A DNA stretch of 64,000 nucleotides from Haloparvum alkalitolerans (GTDB taxonomy: Archaea; Halobacteriota; Halobacteria; Halobacteriales; Haloferacaceae). A model generated the notes under the pieces. It worked only from the letters and a program-made list of their open reading frames with translations, ran no database searches and was not told the origin of the DNA. Shown piece by piece: positions 50,988 to 59,872 of the stretch. Numbering within the stretch: position 1 is the first letter of the stretch; every line of letters starts with the position of its first letter. A program made the translations under genes and the position numbers. The DNA lies in NCBI RefSeq assembly GCF_050122995.1, contig NZ_JBNLIA010000004.1, forward strand, positions 248,001 through 312,000, given 5' to 3'.

Positions 50988-52622
50988 CTACTGGACGGAG
51001 ACGTTGTTGTGGTCCGTGAAGATCTGGACCTGCGTCGAGATCGGGTGCGAGCTGAAGCCTTCGACGCTGTTACGGACGCCGTAGGAGTTGTTCAGGTTGT
51101 ACGCCGGGATGTGGACGCGGCCCTCCAGAAGCGTCGTCGTCGCCTCGATGTAGAGCTGGCGCCGCTCCTCGCGGTCGGCCGACTCACGCGCCTGCGTGAG
51201 CTTCGCGGACGCCTCGTCGTAGTTGTGGAAGGTGCCGTTCGTCACGCCCTCGGTCTCCTGGCTCAGCAGGTGGTACGCGAACGCGTCCGGGTCCGGGGAG
51301 CCGGACCAGCCGAGGGTGTACATGTTGAAGTCCTCCTCGTTCCCGCTGGTGTACGCGTCCGTGAAGGTCCCCCAGTCGAGCCGCTGGACCTGGACGTTCT
51401 CGAAGCCGGCGTTCTGCAGGCCGTCCCCGAGGGAGATGCCGATCTGCTCGCGCATGTCGTCCGGCGGGACGATAATGCGCCAGTCGTAGTCCCAGCTGAC
51501 GCCGGCTTCCTCGAACAGGCTCTGTGCCTGCTCGATGTCCTGGTCGTGGCTGATCTCGCCCCACTCGTCGACCGGGAAGTCCCATTCCTCGGAGATGGAG
51601 GCCGGGTACGGGCTGACCTGCCGGACGCCCGAGGGCTTCACGAAGTTCTCGATGGCCTGGTCCATCGAGAAGCAGTAGTCGACCGCCTCGCGAACGACGG
51701 GGTCGGTCGTCGGACCCTCGCCGCAGTTGAACGCGAGGTAGAAGTAGCCGACGCCCGGCGCCTCCGAGATGCTCGCGTTCTCGTTGTTCCGAACCGTCTC
51801 GTACAGCTGGGGCGGGATCGTCTCGATGATGTCGAGGTTCCCCGTCTCGAGTTCGGTGACGCGGGTCGTCTGCTCCTCGACCGGGTCGAACTCGATGGTC
51901 TTGATGTTCGGAACGCCCGCCTCCTCGTCCCAGTAGTCGTTCCACCGCTCGACGGTCGCGAAGTTCTCGGGCTCCCACTCGACGAGGTCGAAGGGGCCGG
52001 AGCCGACGGGGTCCTGGTTGTACGCCTCGGTGTCCTCCTGCCGGACGGAGGCGTTGACGACGTTCCGGACCATCGCGGTGTTGAACGCGCCGTAGGGGTA
52101 CTTGAGGTCGAACTGGACCGTGTGCTCGTCGACGGCCTCCGCGGTGTCGATCATGTCGACCTCGGAGGCGTTCTCGGTCTCCTCCTCGACCGGTGCCGTC
52201 ATCGTGTGGATGACGTCTTCCGCGGTGACCGCGTCACCGTTCTGGAACTCCGCGTTCTCGCGGAGCGGAACGATGTATCGCGTCCCGTCGCGCTCGACGG
52301 TCGGCTGCTCGGCCGCGATCTTCGGCTCGATGTTGACGCCCTCGCCGTACTCGTAGAGGCCGTCGAAGATCTGGCCCGCGATCTGCGCGGACGGCACGTC
52401 GTTGATGACGATGGGGTCCATGTCCAGCGCGCCCTTCACCTGACCGAAGTAGAGCTCCTGCTGGGGCAGGTCGCTCCCGCCGTTCCCGCCGCCCGAGCCG
52501 TCCTCGGTGCCGGTTCCGCCGCCGGAACCGCCGTCGTCTCCACCGGTACAACCCGCAAGCAGCGCCGTCGACGACAGCGCGGCTCCGCTCGCGAGCAACT
52601 TCCGCCTCGTAACGTTGTCCAT
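50988..52622 (-). CDS. Dipeptide/oligopeptide ABC substrate-binding Tat lipoprotein (DppA-like)
   Basis: 544 aa from ATG 52622; 52637 is an alternative ATG but only the shorter form leaves room for the TATA box at 52657-52666. TRRKLLASGAALSSTALLAGC gives Tat targeting and lipobox Cys25, followed by a Gly/Asp/Ser-rich linker to about residue 50. The family 5 fold runs in canonical order: ELYFGQVKGALDMDPIV, LRENAEFQNGDAVTAEDVI, VGSGPFDLVEW, GVGYFYLAFNCGEGPTTDPVVREAV and ADREERRQLYIEATTTLLE near the end. It heads the dipeptide operon and serves as the reference order for the permuted protein at 9756. Confidence 0.92.
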   Translation of the reverse strand: MDNVTRRKLLASGAALSSTALLAGCTGGDDGGSGGGTGTEDGSGGGNGGSDLPQQELYFGQVKGALDMDPIVINDVPSAQIAGQIFDGLYEYGEGVNIEPKIAAEQPTVERDGTRYIVPLRENAEFQNGDAVTAEDVIHTMTAPVEEETENASEVDMIDTAEAVDEHTVQFDLKYPYGAFNTAMVRNVVNASVRQEDTEAYNQDPVGSGPFDLVEWEPENFATVERWNDYWDEEAGVPNIKTIEFDPVEEQTTRVTELETGNLDIIETIPPQLYETVRNNENASISEAPGVGYFYLAFNCGEGPTTDPVVREAVDYCFSMDQAIENFVKPSGVRQVSPYPASISEEWDFPVDEWGEISHDQDIEQAQSLFEEAGVSWDYDWRIIVPPDDMREQIGISLGDGLQNAGFENVQVQRLDWGTFTDAYTSGNEEDFNMYTLGWSGSPDPDAFAYHLLSQETEGVTNGTFHNYDEASAKLTQARESADREERRQLYIEATTTLLEGRVHIPAYNLNNSYGVRNSVEGFSSHPISTQVQIFTDHNNVSVQ

Positions 52623-52656
52623 GCGTGACTTCCGCATGTTATGCCGGTTTCCTTTC

Positions 52657-52666
52657 TATATAATAA
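52657..52666 (-). promoter_or_regulatory. TATA box of the DppA-like gene
   Basis: TTATTATATA on the minus strand (centre about 52661), around 40 nt before ATG 52622, implying a leader of about 12 nt. The surrounding 60 bp are markedly AT-rich compared with the coding DNA. Confidence 0.6.
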
Positions 52667-52784
52667 GGATTTCGCAAATCGTTCATGGATCTCCATCCGA
52701 GGTCGGCGATCTAACGGTGGAAAAAGATCAGAAATGTACACTCCTGTCGATCGCCGTGGGGCCGTCGCGGGACGGGCCGCCCCC

Positions 52785-54509
52785 TCAGTCGTCCGCGTTC
52801 ACGGGACCGGACCGCGGAGTGACGGACGTGACGGTGCCGACGCCCTTGCTCGACCCCTCACGGAAGACGAACCGCTGTCCCTCCTCCACGAGGTAGGGTC
52901 GGAACTTGAACCGGACCGTGGCCTGGCCGGTGTCGCCCGGCAGCAGTCGACCGCCTTCGGGGGAGAACTCGGCCGCTTCGCTCATCGTCTCCAGGTGGAC
53001 CACCGGCTCGTAGCCGTCGCGGATCCGGGTCGGATGGTTGAGCACCATCACCTCGGCCTCGAACTCCCGGACTGCGGGCGGGTTCTCCTCCCGCGGGACG
53101 AGCACCATGCCGCGCTCCAGTTCCGCCTCGTCGACGCCCTTCAGCGCGATCCCGACGATCCGGCCGGCCGCCGCGCGGTCGACGCGGTGGTAGTGCATCT
53201 CGATCGAGCGGACCTCCACCTCCCGGAAGCTCCCGTCGGGCATGGGGCCGCACAGCAGTTCGTCGCCCGCCTCGACGGCGCCGGAGTTCACGGTGCCAGA
53301 CGCGACCGCGCCGACGCCGGTCACGCTGTAGGTCCGGTCGATGTACATCCGGAACGACGCGCGCTCGGGCGTCGCGCGCTTGGGGAGCGCCGCGAACAGC
53401 CGGTCGAGGTCGTCCAGTCCCTCCCGGGTCACCGCGCTCGTCCGGAAGACGGGGACCACCGACTCACCGATCTCGTCGGCCGCGGCCGCGACGCCGTGGC
53501 GCTCGACCGGGAGCGGCGTGCGCCCGACCTCCCGTAGCATCGACTCGACCTCACGCTCGACCGCGTCGACGCGCTCGCCGCTCACGGCGTCGGTCTTGGT
53601 GACCGCGACCACGGTCGGAAGCTCGGTCGCCAGCAGGATGCCGAGGTGCTCGCGCGTCGTCTTGGTGGGCCCGTCGTCGGCCGCGACGACCAGCAGGCCG
53701 TAGTCGAGCTTCTGGCCTACCAGCCCGCGGATCGTCGTGCGGAGCCACGGTTCGTGGCCCACGGTGTCCACGAACGAGACGAGCCGGTCGGCCCGCTCGA
53801 CGACGCCCGCGCGGTCGGTCTTGCGGTGCGGGTTGTCCATGCGGACCGGCACGGGGTCAGCGGCGGGCACCCCCGCGGACTCCCCCGCAGACTCCGCGTT
53901 CCCGCCGTCCTCGCCGTCCTCGAAGCCGTAGACGGCGTACGACAGGTCCGCGGAGAGCCCGCGCTCGATCTCGTGGGGCTGCACGTCGAGGAAGCCGCGC
54001 GTCGCGCCGTCGCCGTCGTCCGCGTCTCCGGTGACGAGCGACCCCACGAGCGTCGACTTGCCGTGGTCGACGTGGCCAGCGGTGCCGACGACGAGGTGGT
54101 CCTCGTCCGTCTCCAGCACGCCGCCCTCGCGAACCGTGGCGAGCCCGACGATCCCCTCCGTCGGGCTCTCGCCGCCGTCACCGCCCTCGCGCACGTCGCC
54201 GACGCTCCACGTGTCGACGTCGTGGATGTGCGCGTCGGCCTCCTCGGCCAGCACCGAGAGCACGTCCATCGTCTCCGAGAAGGTCTCCGGCGGGACGCCG
54301 GCGATCCCGCCGTCGTCGGTGACGCCGAGCACGTACGTCGCCTCCCCGTCCCCGGAGAGGACGCGGTGGCGGAGTTGTGCCACGAGCGACTCCATCCGCC
54401 CGTCCGCGAGGTGAACCTCGCGGGAGAGCCGCTCCTTGAACTCGACGGCGCCGCCGTCCTGCTCCCCGCGCTCGATGGCCCCCCGTATGGCGGACCGGTC
54501 AGCGCTCAT
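52785..54509 (-). CDS. GTPBP1-like translational GTPase
   Basis: 574 aa from ATG 54509. An N-terminal domain of about 140 residues (GAVEFKERLSREVHLADGRM, ATYVLGVTDDGGIAGV) precedes the EF-Tu-like GTPase: G1 GTAGHVDHGKSTLVGSL, G3 SFVDTVGHEPW, G4 AVTKTDAV. Domains II and III follow with SVTGVGAVASGTVNSGAVEAGDELLCGP. This is the archaeal branch related to eukaryotic GTPBP1, an elongation-factor-like GTPase linked to stalled ribosomes or mRNA surveillance. An acidic insert (about residues 215-240) interrupts the G domain. Confidence 0.9.
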   Translation of the reverse strand: MSADRSAIRGAIERGEQDGGAVEFKERLSREVHLADGRMESLVAQLRHRVLSGDGEATYVLGVTDDGGIAGVPPETFSETMDVLSVLAEEADAHIHDVDTWSVGDVREGGDGGESPTEGIVGLATVREGGVLETDEDHLVVGTAGHVDHGKSTLVGSLVTGDADDGDGATRGFLDVQPHEIERGLSADLSYAVYGFEDGEDGGNAESAGESAGVPAADPVPVRMDNPHRKTDRAGVVERADRLVSFVDTVGHEPWLRTTIRGLVGQKLDYGLLVVAADDGPTKTTREHLGILLATELPTVVAVTKTDAVSGERVDAVEREVESMLREVGRTPLPVERHGVAAAADEIGESVVPVFRTSAVTREGLDDLDRLFAALPKRATPERASFRMYIDRTYSVTGVGAVASGTVNSGAVEAGDELLCGPMPDGSFREVEVRSIEMHYHRVDRAAAGRIVGIALKGVDEAELERGMVLVPREENPPAVREFEAEVMVLNHPTRIRDGYEPVVHLETMSEAAEFSPEGGRLLPGDTGQATVRFKFRPYLVEEGQRFVFREGSSKGVGTVTSVTPRSGPVNADD

Positions 54510-54676
54510 GGGCGCTCGTAGGCGAGGACCACGTATAACGGTTTTCGTGGGGTGTGTCCCCACGGCACGGGGGCAGTCCGGATCGGTCGAAAGTGGTGAG
54601 GAACGCTCCGGACCGATCGGGAGCGGCAGGGAGCGCTCTCGCGTCGGGCGTGTTCCCGGAGGACGCCCTGACCGCG

Positions 54677-55240
54677 CTACGCCCGCGACCGTTCCTGTAA
54701 GCGCTCGTAGGCGGCGTTGAGCTCCTTGAACGCCTCCTCGTCGCCGCCCGCGGCGTCGGGGTGCAGCTCCTTCGCCTTCTCGCGGTACGCGCGCTTGACG
54801 GCCGCCTCGTCCGCGTCGGCCGAGAGGTCGAGCGTGGCGTACGCCTCGCGGACCGTCGGACCGCCGTCGGCCGGCGGGGCCCGGTCGCGGCGTCCGTCGC
54901 GACGGCCGCTCCGGCGTTGCCCGTCCCGTCGGCGCTCGCGGGACTGTCGCCCGCGCGGGTCCGCCCGGCTGCCGGTGAACGCCGCGCGACGGTTCTCGGC
55001 GGCCCTGGCTCGCTGCCGGGCTCGCGCGCGATCCCGCGCGGATGCGCCCGTCGCCTGCCGCCGGACCCGGGCCCGAAGCCGGCCGCTGGCGTGGTACCAG
55101 AGGAAGTAGGTCGCGAGCGCGAACGGGACCGCGACCGCCAGCATCACCGGGCTGATCGCGAGCCCGCCGACCAGAAGCACCGCCGTCAGCCCCGCGAACG
55201 TCGCCGCGAGCCCCACGACCACCCGCTCGTTCGAGAGCAC
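54677..55240 (-). CDS. Membrane-anchored J-domain protein
   Basis: 187 aa from GTG 55240. Two N-terminal helices (VVVGLAATFAGLTAVLLVGGLAI; VMLAVAVPFALATYFLWYH), an extremely basic linker (RRDGQRRSGRRDGRRDRAPP, unusual for a halophile), then a C-terminal J domain (REAYATLDLSADADEAAVKRAYREKAKELHPDAAGG) with the HPD tripeptide that stimulates DnaK ATPase. No G/F or zinc domain, so it is not a full DnaJ; it may recruit DnaK to the membrane. Confidence 0.82.
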   Translation of the reverse strand: MLSNERVVVGLAATFAGLTAVLLVGGLAISPVMLAVAVPFALATYFLWYHASGRLRARVRRQATGASARDRARARQRARAAENRRAAFTGSRADPRGRQSRERRRDGQRRSGRRDGRRDRAPPADGGPTVREAYATLDLSADADEAAVKRAYREKAKELHPDAAGGDEEAFKELNAAYERLQERSRA

Positions 55241-55350
55241 GGTCTCCGTTGGGGGCGAAGCGCCGTAAGCGTCCCGCCGAGACGCCGTCCCCGTCGTCGA
55301 AGTGCGTCGAAACGCGTCGTCCGACGGGCCGTCAGTCCGCCGACCGAGCG

Positions 55351-55773
55351 CTACAGCGCGTCCCGGTAGATCCGCCCGAAGGCGTTCCGCCGGAGCGTAC
55401 CGGCGGCCGCGTCCGGTTCGTTCTGGAAGGTGGCGGCGACGACCGCGTCGGCGAACGGCGCGGCGTGCCAGACCACGTTGTCGACGTGTTCGGAGCCGAG
55501 CACCGTCACGTCCCCCTCGGTGAACGGCCGCTCGTCGAGCCACGCCTCGAACGTCTCGCGGTCGGCGACGTGGACGGTCAGAAGCGACGCGAACAGCGCG
55601 TCGCGGGCGGTCTCGATAACCTCGCCGGTGACGCGCTCGTCGTACTCCTCGCCGTCGAAGCCCATCGCCTTCGCCGTCTCTCGGACGACCACCTGCGCCG
55701 CCTCGCCGGCCTCCGCGTAGCGGTCGCGCGCCTCCTCCACGGTCGCCGGAGCGAACGAACCATTCGTCTCCAT
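55351..55773 (-). CDS. DUF5809-like haloarchaeal protein
   Basis: 140 aa. A helical N-terminal half (ATVEEARDRYAEAGEAAQVVVRETAKAMGFDGEEYDERV) and a C-terminal half ending WHAAPFADAVVAATFQNEPDAAAGTLRRNAFGRIYRDAL match the haloarchaeal DUF5809 family, which commonly neighbours a DUF5810 gene as it does here. Function unknown. Confidence 0.78.
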   Translation of the reverse strand: METNGSFAPATVEEARDRYAEAGEAAQVVVRETAKAMGFDGEEYDERVTGEVIETARDALFASLLTVHVADRETFEAWLDERPFTEGDVTVLGSEHVDNVVWHAAPFADAVVAATFQNEPDAAAGTLRRNAFGRIYRDAL

Positions 55774-55825
55774 GTCCCCGGATCCGACCGGCGGCGGGAA
55801 GGGGTTTCCGCTCCGAAGCGGACAG

Positions 55826-56293
55826 TCAGGCGTCGTCTTCGCTCCCGGAAGCGTCGTCGTCCGCCCCGTCGCCGTCGTCGAGCATCCGCTCGGTCAACTC
55901 GCGCGCTTCCCGCAGGACCTGCTGGACCTCGGGGTCGTCGCGGCCGGGGCCCCCCGACGCGGCCCCCGCGCCGCGCCCGGTGCCGCCGGCGCCGAGCCCG
56001 CCCGCTCCGCCGCCGAGGGGGCCGACGTCGGGGCGACCCGGTTCCTGCCCGTGACCCTGCCCGTGGCCGTGCTGATGGTCGTGACCGTCCCCGTCCTCGG
56101 TCTCGACCTCCTCGGCGTGCGGCGTCACTTCGCCCGCGAGTTCGGCCGGGGTGCTGTCGCTCCACGCGTCGGCGTGCTCGTCGAGCCACGTCTCGTGGTC
56201 GTCGCCGTGCAGCATCGCCGTGAACGCGAGGTGGTGCGCGAGGTGCTCGCCGTCGCGCTGCGGCAGGTCACAGACCGGACACGCGTAGCCCAT
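55826..56293 (-). CDS. DUF5810-like zinc-finger protein
   Basis: 155 aa. An N-terminal zinc-binding domain YACPVCDLPQRDGEHLAHHLAFTAMLHGDDHETWLDEH contains CPVC and several His residues that could complete one or two zinc sites; a His-rich acidic stretch (DGHDHQHGHGQGHGQE, about residues 75-90) could also bind metal; a Gly-rich segment and acidic tail follow. It resembles the DUF5810 family, paired with DUF5809. Function unknown. Confidence 0.78.
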   Translation of the reverse strand: MGYACPVCDLPQRDGEHLAHHLAFTAMLHGDDHETWLDEHADAWSDSTPAELAGEVTPHAEEVETEDGDGHDHQHGHGQGHGQEPGRPDVGPLGGGAGGLGAGGTGRGAGAASGGPGRDDPEVQQVLREARELTERMLDDGDGADDDASGSEDDA

Positions 56294-56404
56294 GTTCGTC
56301 CGCACGTCCGCGCGCCGGCCGCTTCAACCCGTCGTCCGCGGTCCGCGACCGAGCCCTCAGGGGTCAGAAAAAGGTCCGCGGACGAGGGCCGGGAACCGCG
56401 CCGC

Positions 56405-56863
56405 TCACGAGGGGTTCTTGCGCGTAAGTTCGCTGCCGCAGATCGGACACCGGTCCTTCTCCTCGTCGAAGACGCGACCGCAGCCGAAACACTGCCACTG
56501 CCACTCGCGCTCCTCCGTGATGCCGTCGCGGGCGATCACTTCCACGTCGAGGTCGAGCCGCTCCGCGACGTTCTGCATCGCGTAGTCGTCCGTGACGAGC
56601 GTCGCGTCGAGCTCGAAGGCGGCGGCGACGAGGCGGCGGTCCGTCTCCGAGAGCACGTCCGCGTCGCCGGACTCCTCGGCGGCGCGGGTGATCCGGCGGA
56701 GCGAGGCCTCGTCGGGGATGTGGACGGTCATGCCGCCCCCCTCCATGGCGTCGAACCGCAGCGCGTGCCCCCCCTCCAGTTCCTCCTTCACCGCCGGGAT
56801 GGAGGCCGTCGGTCCGTCCGGGTCGTGGCCGTGGATGAACGCGGAGGCGTCGAGGACCCGCAT
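56405..56863 (-). CDS. nob1: Nob1-like endonuclease (PIN domain plus zinc ribbon)
   Basis: 152 aa. The PIN domain has acidic residues at Asp5 (RVLDASAFI), in SETDRRLVAAAF and in ATLVTDDYAMQNVA. The zinc ribbon CFGCGRVFDEEKDRCPICGSEL follows. Archaeal Nob1 cleaves the 3' end of 16S rRNA precursor in 40S-like pre-30S particles. It overlaps the PRC-barrel gene (TGATG) and lies divergent from infB. Confidence 0.93.
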   Translation of the reverse strand: MRVLDASAFIHGHDPDGPTASIPAVKEELEGGHALRFDAMEGGGMTVHIPDEASLRRITRAAEESGDADVLSETDRRLVAAAFELDATLVTDDYAMQNVAERLDLDVEVIARDGITEEREWQWQCFGCGRVFDEEKDRCPICGSELTRKNPS

Positions 56864-57108
56864 CAGCGGCCGACGACGATGTAGTCCTTCACCGCCTGCA
56901 CGTTGCCGACGGGGACGAGCATCCGCCCCCGCTCGTCGACCTGAAAGCTCGACCGCGCGGGGTCGAACTGGTCGTTCGGGGTGACGAGCAGGTGGTGGAG
57001 CTCGCCCGACTTGAGGTTCATCGTGATGTTGTACAGGTCGCCGAGTTCGGTACCGTCCGCGCCCATCACGGCCTTGCCGGAGAGGTTCTCCGCGAGGATG
57101 TCTGCCAT
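56863..57108 (-). CDS. PRC-barrel domain protein
   Basis: 81 aa from ATG 57108. A single PRC-barrel: AENLSGKAVMGADGTELGDLYNITMNLKSGELHHLLV and GRMLVPVGNVQAVKDYIVV. Relatives include the C-terminal domain of RimM in ribosome maturation, and stand-alone PRC proteins of unknown role are common in archaea. Its ATG-stop overlap with nob1 suggests a joint function in rRNA processing, which is inference. Confidence 0.88.
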   Translation of the reverse strand: MADILAENLSGKAVMGADGTELGDLYNITMNLKSGELHHLLVTPNDQFDPARSSFQVDERGRMLVPVGNVQAVKDYIVVGR

Positions 57109-57315
57109 GTCCGAACGAACCCGGCCGACCGTCTTAAACGCCACGGGGGCGTCCGACGGGCGGCACACGCCGCGCGGGGGCGGACCGACCGGGAGCGCGG
57201 AAGCCGGCCGCCGCACCCGGGATCGGTCCGATCGCTGCGCGACCGCCGTTCTGAAAGGCTTAACTGCCGCCCGCGATTCCTCCCGGTAACGACCGATTTC
57301 TCGGGGTGACCTTCG

Positions 57316-59106
57316 ATGGCAGACACACACGCGGACACGCTACGAACGCCAATCGTCGCCGTGCTCGGGCACGTCGACCACGGCAAGACCAGTCTACTCG
57401 ACAAGATACGCGGCTCCGCCGTCTCGGAGGGCGAGGCGGGCGCGATCACGCAGCACATCGGGGCGACGGACATCCCCCTCGCGACCATCTCTTCGATGGC
57501 GGGCGAACTCGTCCAGCCGGAGGACTTCGACCTCCCCGGCCTGCTGTTCATCGATACGCCGGGCCACCACTCCTTCTCCACGCTGCGGGCCCGCGGCGGC
57601 GCGCTCGCGGACATCGCGGTGCTCGTCGTCGACGTCAACGACGGCTTCCAGCCCCAGACCGAAGAGGCGCTGGACATCCTCCGGCGGACGGGGACCCCCT
57701 TCGTCGTCGCCGCCAACAAGATCGACACCACGCCCGGCTGGAACCCCAACGAGGGCGAGCCGATCCAGCCCACCTACGAGGCCCAGTCCGACCGCGCGCA
57801 GTCGATGCTCGACGAGAACCTCTACCAGATCATCGGCCAGCTGTCGGACAACGGCTTCTCCGCGGACCTCTACTGGCGCGTGCAGGACTTCCAGAAGAAC
57901 ATCGGCGTCGTCCCGGTCTCCGCGATCACCGGCGAGGGCGTCCCGGACCTGCTGACCGTCCTGATGGGCCTCTCCCAGCGGTTCATGAAGGAGGAGATGG
58001 CCATCGACGTGGCGGGTCCCGGCAAGGGGACCGTCCTGGAGGTGAAAGACGAGCGCGGCTTCGGCGCCACCGTCGACGCCGTGATGTACGACGGCGTGAT
58101 CCGCACCGGCGACACGGTCGTCGTCGGCGGGCAGGGCGACCCCATCGTGACGGAGGTGCGCGCGCTGCTCCAGCCCCAGCCGCTCGCGGAGATCCGCACG
58201 GAGAAGCAGTTCGAGACGGTCGAGGAGGTCGGCGCCGCGGCCGGCGTGAAGATCGCCGCGCCGGACCTCGACGACGCGATGGCGGGCGCGCCCGTCCGCG
58301 TCGTCCGCGACCGCACCGAGGCCGAGGTGATCAAGGAGGTGAAAGCCGAGCTCGCGGAGATCGAGGTCGAGACCGAGGAGGACGGCGTCGTCGTGAAGGC
58401 CGACACGCTCGGCAGCCTCGAGGCGATGGCGAACGCCCTCGAGGAGGCCGAGGTCCCCATCCTCCGCGCGGAGGTCGGCGACATCGCGCCGCGGGACGTG
58501 GCCATCGCGGAGACCGCCAACCAGGACGAGCACAAGGCCATCCTCGGGTTCAACGTCGACCTGCTGTCGAACGCCCGCGACGAGTTGGAGGCCGCGGACG
58601 TGAAGCTGTTCACCGACGACGTGATCTACCAGCTGATCGAGGACTACGAGACGTTCGTCGAGGAGCGCAAGCGCGCCCAGCAGGAGACGGTCCTCGACAA
58701 GATCGTCCGCCCCGCGCGCGTCCGGATCCTCCCGGACCACACCTTCCGGCAGAACGACCCCGCGGTCGTCGGCGTCGAGGTCCTCTCGGGCACCCTCCAG
58801 AACAACCGCAACGTTGGGAAGTTCGAGGGCAACGAGTTCGACCGCGTCGGCCAGCTCTCCGGCATCCAGAAGCAGGGCGAGGACGTCGACGAAGCCCGCG
58901 CGGGCGAGCGCGTCAGCGTCGCCATCGACGGCCCGACCGTCGGCCGCGGCATCGAGGAGGGCGACACCCTCTGGACCGAGGTCCCCGAGAAGCACGCGAA
59001 GATCCTCGAACAGGAGCTGAAAGACGAGATTACCGCCGACGAGTTGGAGGCACTGACGAGCTACCTCGACACGCGGCGCAAGCGGGACCCCTTCTGGGGG
59101 AAGTAG
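57316..59106 (+). CDS. infB: Translation initiation factor IF-2 (archaeal IF5B-type)
   Basis: 596 aa. G1 VLGHVDHGKTSLLDKI, G2 GAITQHIGATDIP, G3 FIDTPGHHSF, G4 VAANKIDTT, with domains II-IV following to DTRRKRDPFWGK. The length and order match archaeal aIF5B, lacking the bacterial N-terminal domain. It aids subunit joining. TCGGGGTGACC lies a few nt before ATG 57316. It is divergent from the PRC-nob1 pair, and its 3' end marks the left border of a low-GC island. Confidence 0.96.
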   Translation: MADTHADTLRTPIVAVLGHVDHGKTSLLDKIRGSAVSEGEAGAITQHIGATDIPLATISSMAGELVQPEDFDLPGLLFIDTPGHHSFSTLRARGGALADIAVLVVDVNDGFQPQTEEALDILRRTGTPFVVAANKIDTTPGWNPNEGEPIQPTYEAQSDRAQSMLDENLYQIIGQLSDNGFSADLYWRVQDFQKNIGVVPVSAITGEGVPDLLTVLMGLSQRFMKEEMAIDVAGPGKGTVLEVKDERGFGATVDAVMYDGVIRTGDTVVVGGQGDPIVTEVRALLQPQPLAEIRTEKQFETVEEVGAAAGVKIAAPDLDDAMAGAPVRVVRDRTEAEVIKEVKAELAEIEVETEEDGVVVKADTLGSLEAMANALEEAEVPILRAEVGDIAPRDVAIAETANQDEHKAILGFNVDLLSNARDELEAADVKLFTDDVIYQLIEDYETFVEERKRAQQETVLDKIVRPARVRILPDHTFRQNDPAVVGVEVLSGTLQNNRNVGKFEGNEFDRVGQLSGIQKQGEDVDEARAGERVSVAIDGPTVGRGIEEGDTLWTEVPEKHAKILEQELKDEITADELEALTSYLDTRRKRDPFWGK

Positions 59107-59326
59107 AGATTTTGTGTAGTCTACACAGATTCGGGCGCTTTAGCCGATAGTTGGTGTCAAACCCGCCAGACTACTCTACCAACCTGATAGGTAGCCGCTT
59201 CGCCACTTCTTGCGCGTCAATCGAACCCGATCGACACCACCCCAAAAGGTCCCCCGTCAAGATCACAGAGCGGACGGGTCCCTACTCGCGTAGGGGTAGG
59301 AGTGAATATGCGCGGACGAAACGTCG
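59107..59326. other. Border of low-GC island with three dyad elements
   Basis: Gene-free 220 bp between convergent infB and the small membrane genes. TGTGTAG-T-CTACACA at 59113-59127 is a perfect 15-bp palindrome 6 bp after the infB stop. CCCGTC (59253-59258) pairs with GACGGG (59273-59278). CCCTAC-TCGC-GTAGGG (59280-59295) is a perfect 6-bp stem with a 4-base loop. These could end transcription from both sides. GATTCGGGCG at 59128-59137 recurs on the other side of the island. Confidence 0.5.
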
Positions 59327-59542
59327 CTACAATTTCCGCCCAACGTCTTTCAGGAAATAGAACGCTCCCAGTCCAATCGCCGCGAGGAAAATAATCAGTC
59401 CAAGGTTCTCCATCGGGACCGACGTGGACCCCAAACTGTATTGAGTTCTCAGCATACCCTCATTAACTGCCCACAGGATTCCTAATCCTAATCCTGCGGC
59501 AAGTAACCAACTTGCCACACCCCCAATATCAAGTCCTCCCAT
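59327..59542 (-). CDS. Small two-helix membrane protein A
   Basis: 71 aa from ATG 59542 (a TTG at 59569 would add nine residues). Two hydrophobic helices: VASWLLAAGLGLGILWAV and LGLIIFLAAIGLGAFYFL, joined by a polar loop NEGMLRTQYSLGSTSVPMEN. TTGAATTATC at 59559-59570 (minus strand) is an independent TATA box at leaderless spacing. G+C and codons are lower than in surrounding backbone genes. It is one of three like-sized genes in tandem; no family recognised. Confidence 0.65.
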   Translation of the reverse strand: MGGLDIGGVASWLLAAGLGLGILWAVNEGMLRTQYSLGSTSVPMENLGLIIFLAAIGLGAFYFLKDVGRKL

Positions 59543-59620
59543 GTTCCAAACGACAAATTGATAATTCAAAAATCTTGACTTAGCGGGGTGGAAGTGGAGC
59601 CGACTAATCGTTGCGAACCA

Positions 59621-59851
59621 TCACCAATCTGCGAAAACATCCACCAGCGGACCCATCTTGAGAAGAGCCCAGAATAGGATAATCAAACCGAAGGTGGGGA
59701 CCGCGATCGTCCGAATCACGTACTCGCCTACCGCCCACGCTTCAGAGAAAGACAATTCGCCAATATTCAGAGTGAGATAGAGAAGTGGGCCTCCCACAAC
59801 TAAGACGGCTACGGCAGTCACCAAGTCGTCTGCGTCGTTCCAGTCTGACAT
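59621..59851 (-). CDS. Small two-helix membrane protein B
   Basis: 76 aa. Starts MSDWNDADDLVTAVAVLVVGGPLLYLTL (helix 1), loop NIGELSFSEAWAVGEYVIRT, helix 2 AVPTFGLIILFWALLKMGPL, acidic ends. CTTTTAATTTG at about 59870-59880 on the minus strand gives its own TATA box 26 nt upstream, overlapping the end of the preceding gene. Related in plan, though not clearly in sequence, to its two neighbours. Confidence 0.68.
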   Translation of the reverse strand: MSDWNDADDLVTAVAVLVVGGPLLYLTLNIGELSFSEAWAVGEYVIRTIAVPTFGLIILFWALLKMGPLVDVFADW

Positions 59852-59872
59852 CTATGCCATCTCCCCTGCAAA

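Noticed and set aside
59160..59240. tRNA-like segments: D-arm-like GGTTGGTAGAG and T-loop-like GGGTTCGATT on the minus strand
   Set aside because: The two are in the wrong order and distance for one tRNA, and I cannot pair an acceptor, D stem or anticodon stem; at most decayed att-site remnants.
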